A stretch of DNA of 5,556 nucleotides from Pontimonas sp. (GTDB lineage Bacteria; Actinomycetota; Actinomycetes; Actinomycetales; Microbacteriaceae). Below, one piece after another: positions 5,528 through 5,556 of this stretch. How positions within the stretch are numbered: the first letter of the stretch is position 1; each line of letters begins with the position of its first letter. The notes under the pieces were generated by a model that searched no databases, was not told the DNA's origin, and saw only the letters and a program-made list of their open reading frames with translations. The translations under genes and the position numbers were made by a program. The stretch spans positions 1 through 5,556 of the forward strand of contig JAIOWW010000072.1 of assembly GCA_021741925.1 (NCBI GenBank). Reading direction: 5' to 3'.

Positions 5528-5556
5528 ACGGAGCTCGAGAGTCCTCGTGATGGAGG

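Overview
The window is a cell-surface polysaccharide locus. It combines the four-enzyme pathway that makes dTDP-L-rhamnose, one family-2-type glycosyltransferase, and a two-component ABC exporter of the Wzm/Wzt (TagGH-like) class. The moderate G+C, tight gene packing, GTG starts, 1- or 4-base start/stop overlaps and the sequence flavour of RmlC (GLGHAFVAL) and RmlB all suggest an actinobacterium. A Microbacteriaceae-like lineage is my best guess, but that is inference from style and not from a marker gene.

Layout. On the minus strand, reading leftwards from about 1585, are rfbB (dTDP-glucose 4,6-dehydratase, 602-1585) and rfbD (dTDP-4-dehydrorhamnose reductase, 605 to beyond the left edge; its C-terminus is outside the window). 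They overlap by the four bases ATGA. A 110-base divergent intergenic region (1586-1695) separates them from a rightward series: a glycosyltransferase (1696-2448), rfbC (dTDP-4-dehydrorhamnose 3,5-epimerase, 2491-3066), rfbA (glucose-1-phosphate thymidylyltransferase, 3071-3934), an ABC-2 permease (3931-4767) and its ATPase (4764-5495). From rfbC onward the gaps are 4 bases or overlaps of 4 bases, so rfbC-rfbA-permease-ATPase is almost certainly one operon. The last 61 bases hold a 10-bp hairpin and no gene I can assign to a strand.

How the genes fit together. RfbA activates glucose-1-phosphate to dTDP-glucose, RfbB dehydrates it, RfbC epimerises it and RfbD reduces it to dTDP-L-rhamnose. The glycosyltransferase is a candidate for adding a sugar to a lipid-linked glycan on the cytoplasmic face. 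The permease/ATPase pair would export the finished lipid-linked chain. The ATPase has no C-terminal carbohydrate-binding domain, which places it with wall-glycan exporters (TagH/RfbE type) and not with the O9a-type Wzt that recognises a chain end.

Nothing here looks like an undescribed system. The points most worth a second look are a possible leaderless glycosyltransferase start, an identical octamer at identical spacing in front of rfbB and rfbC, the hairpin just after the exporter ATPase, and the unresolved strand of the DNA after 5495.
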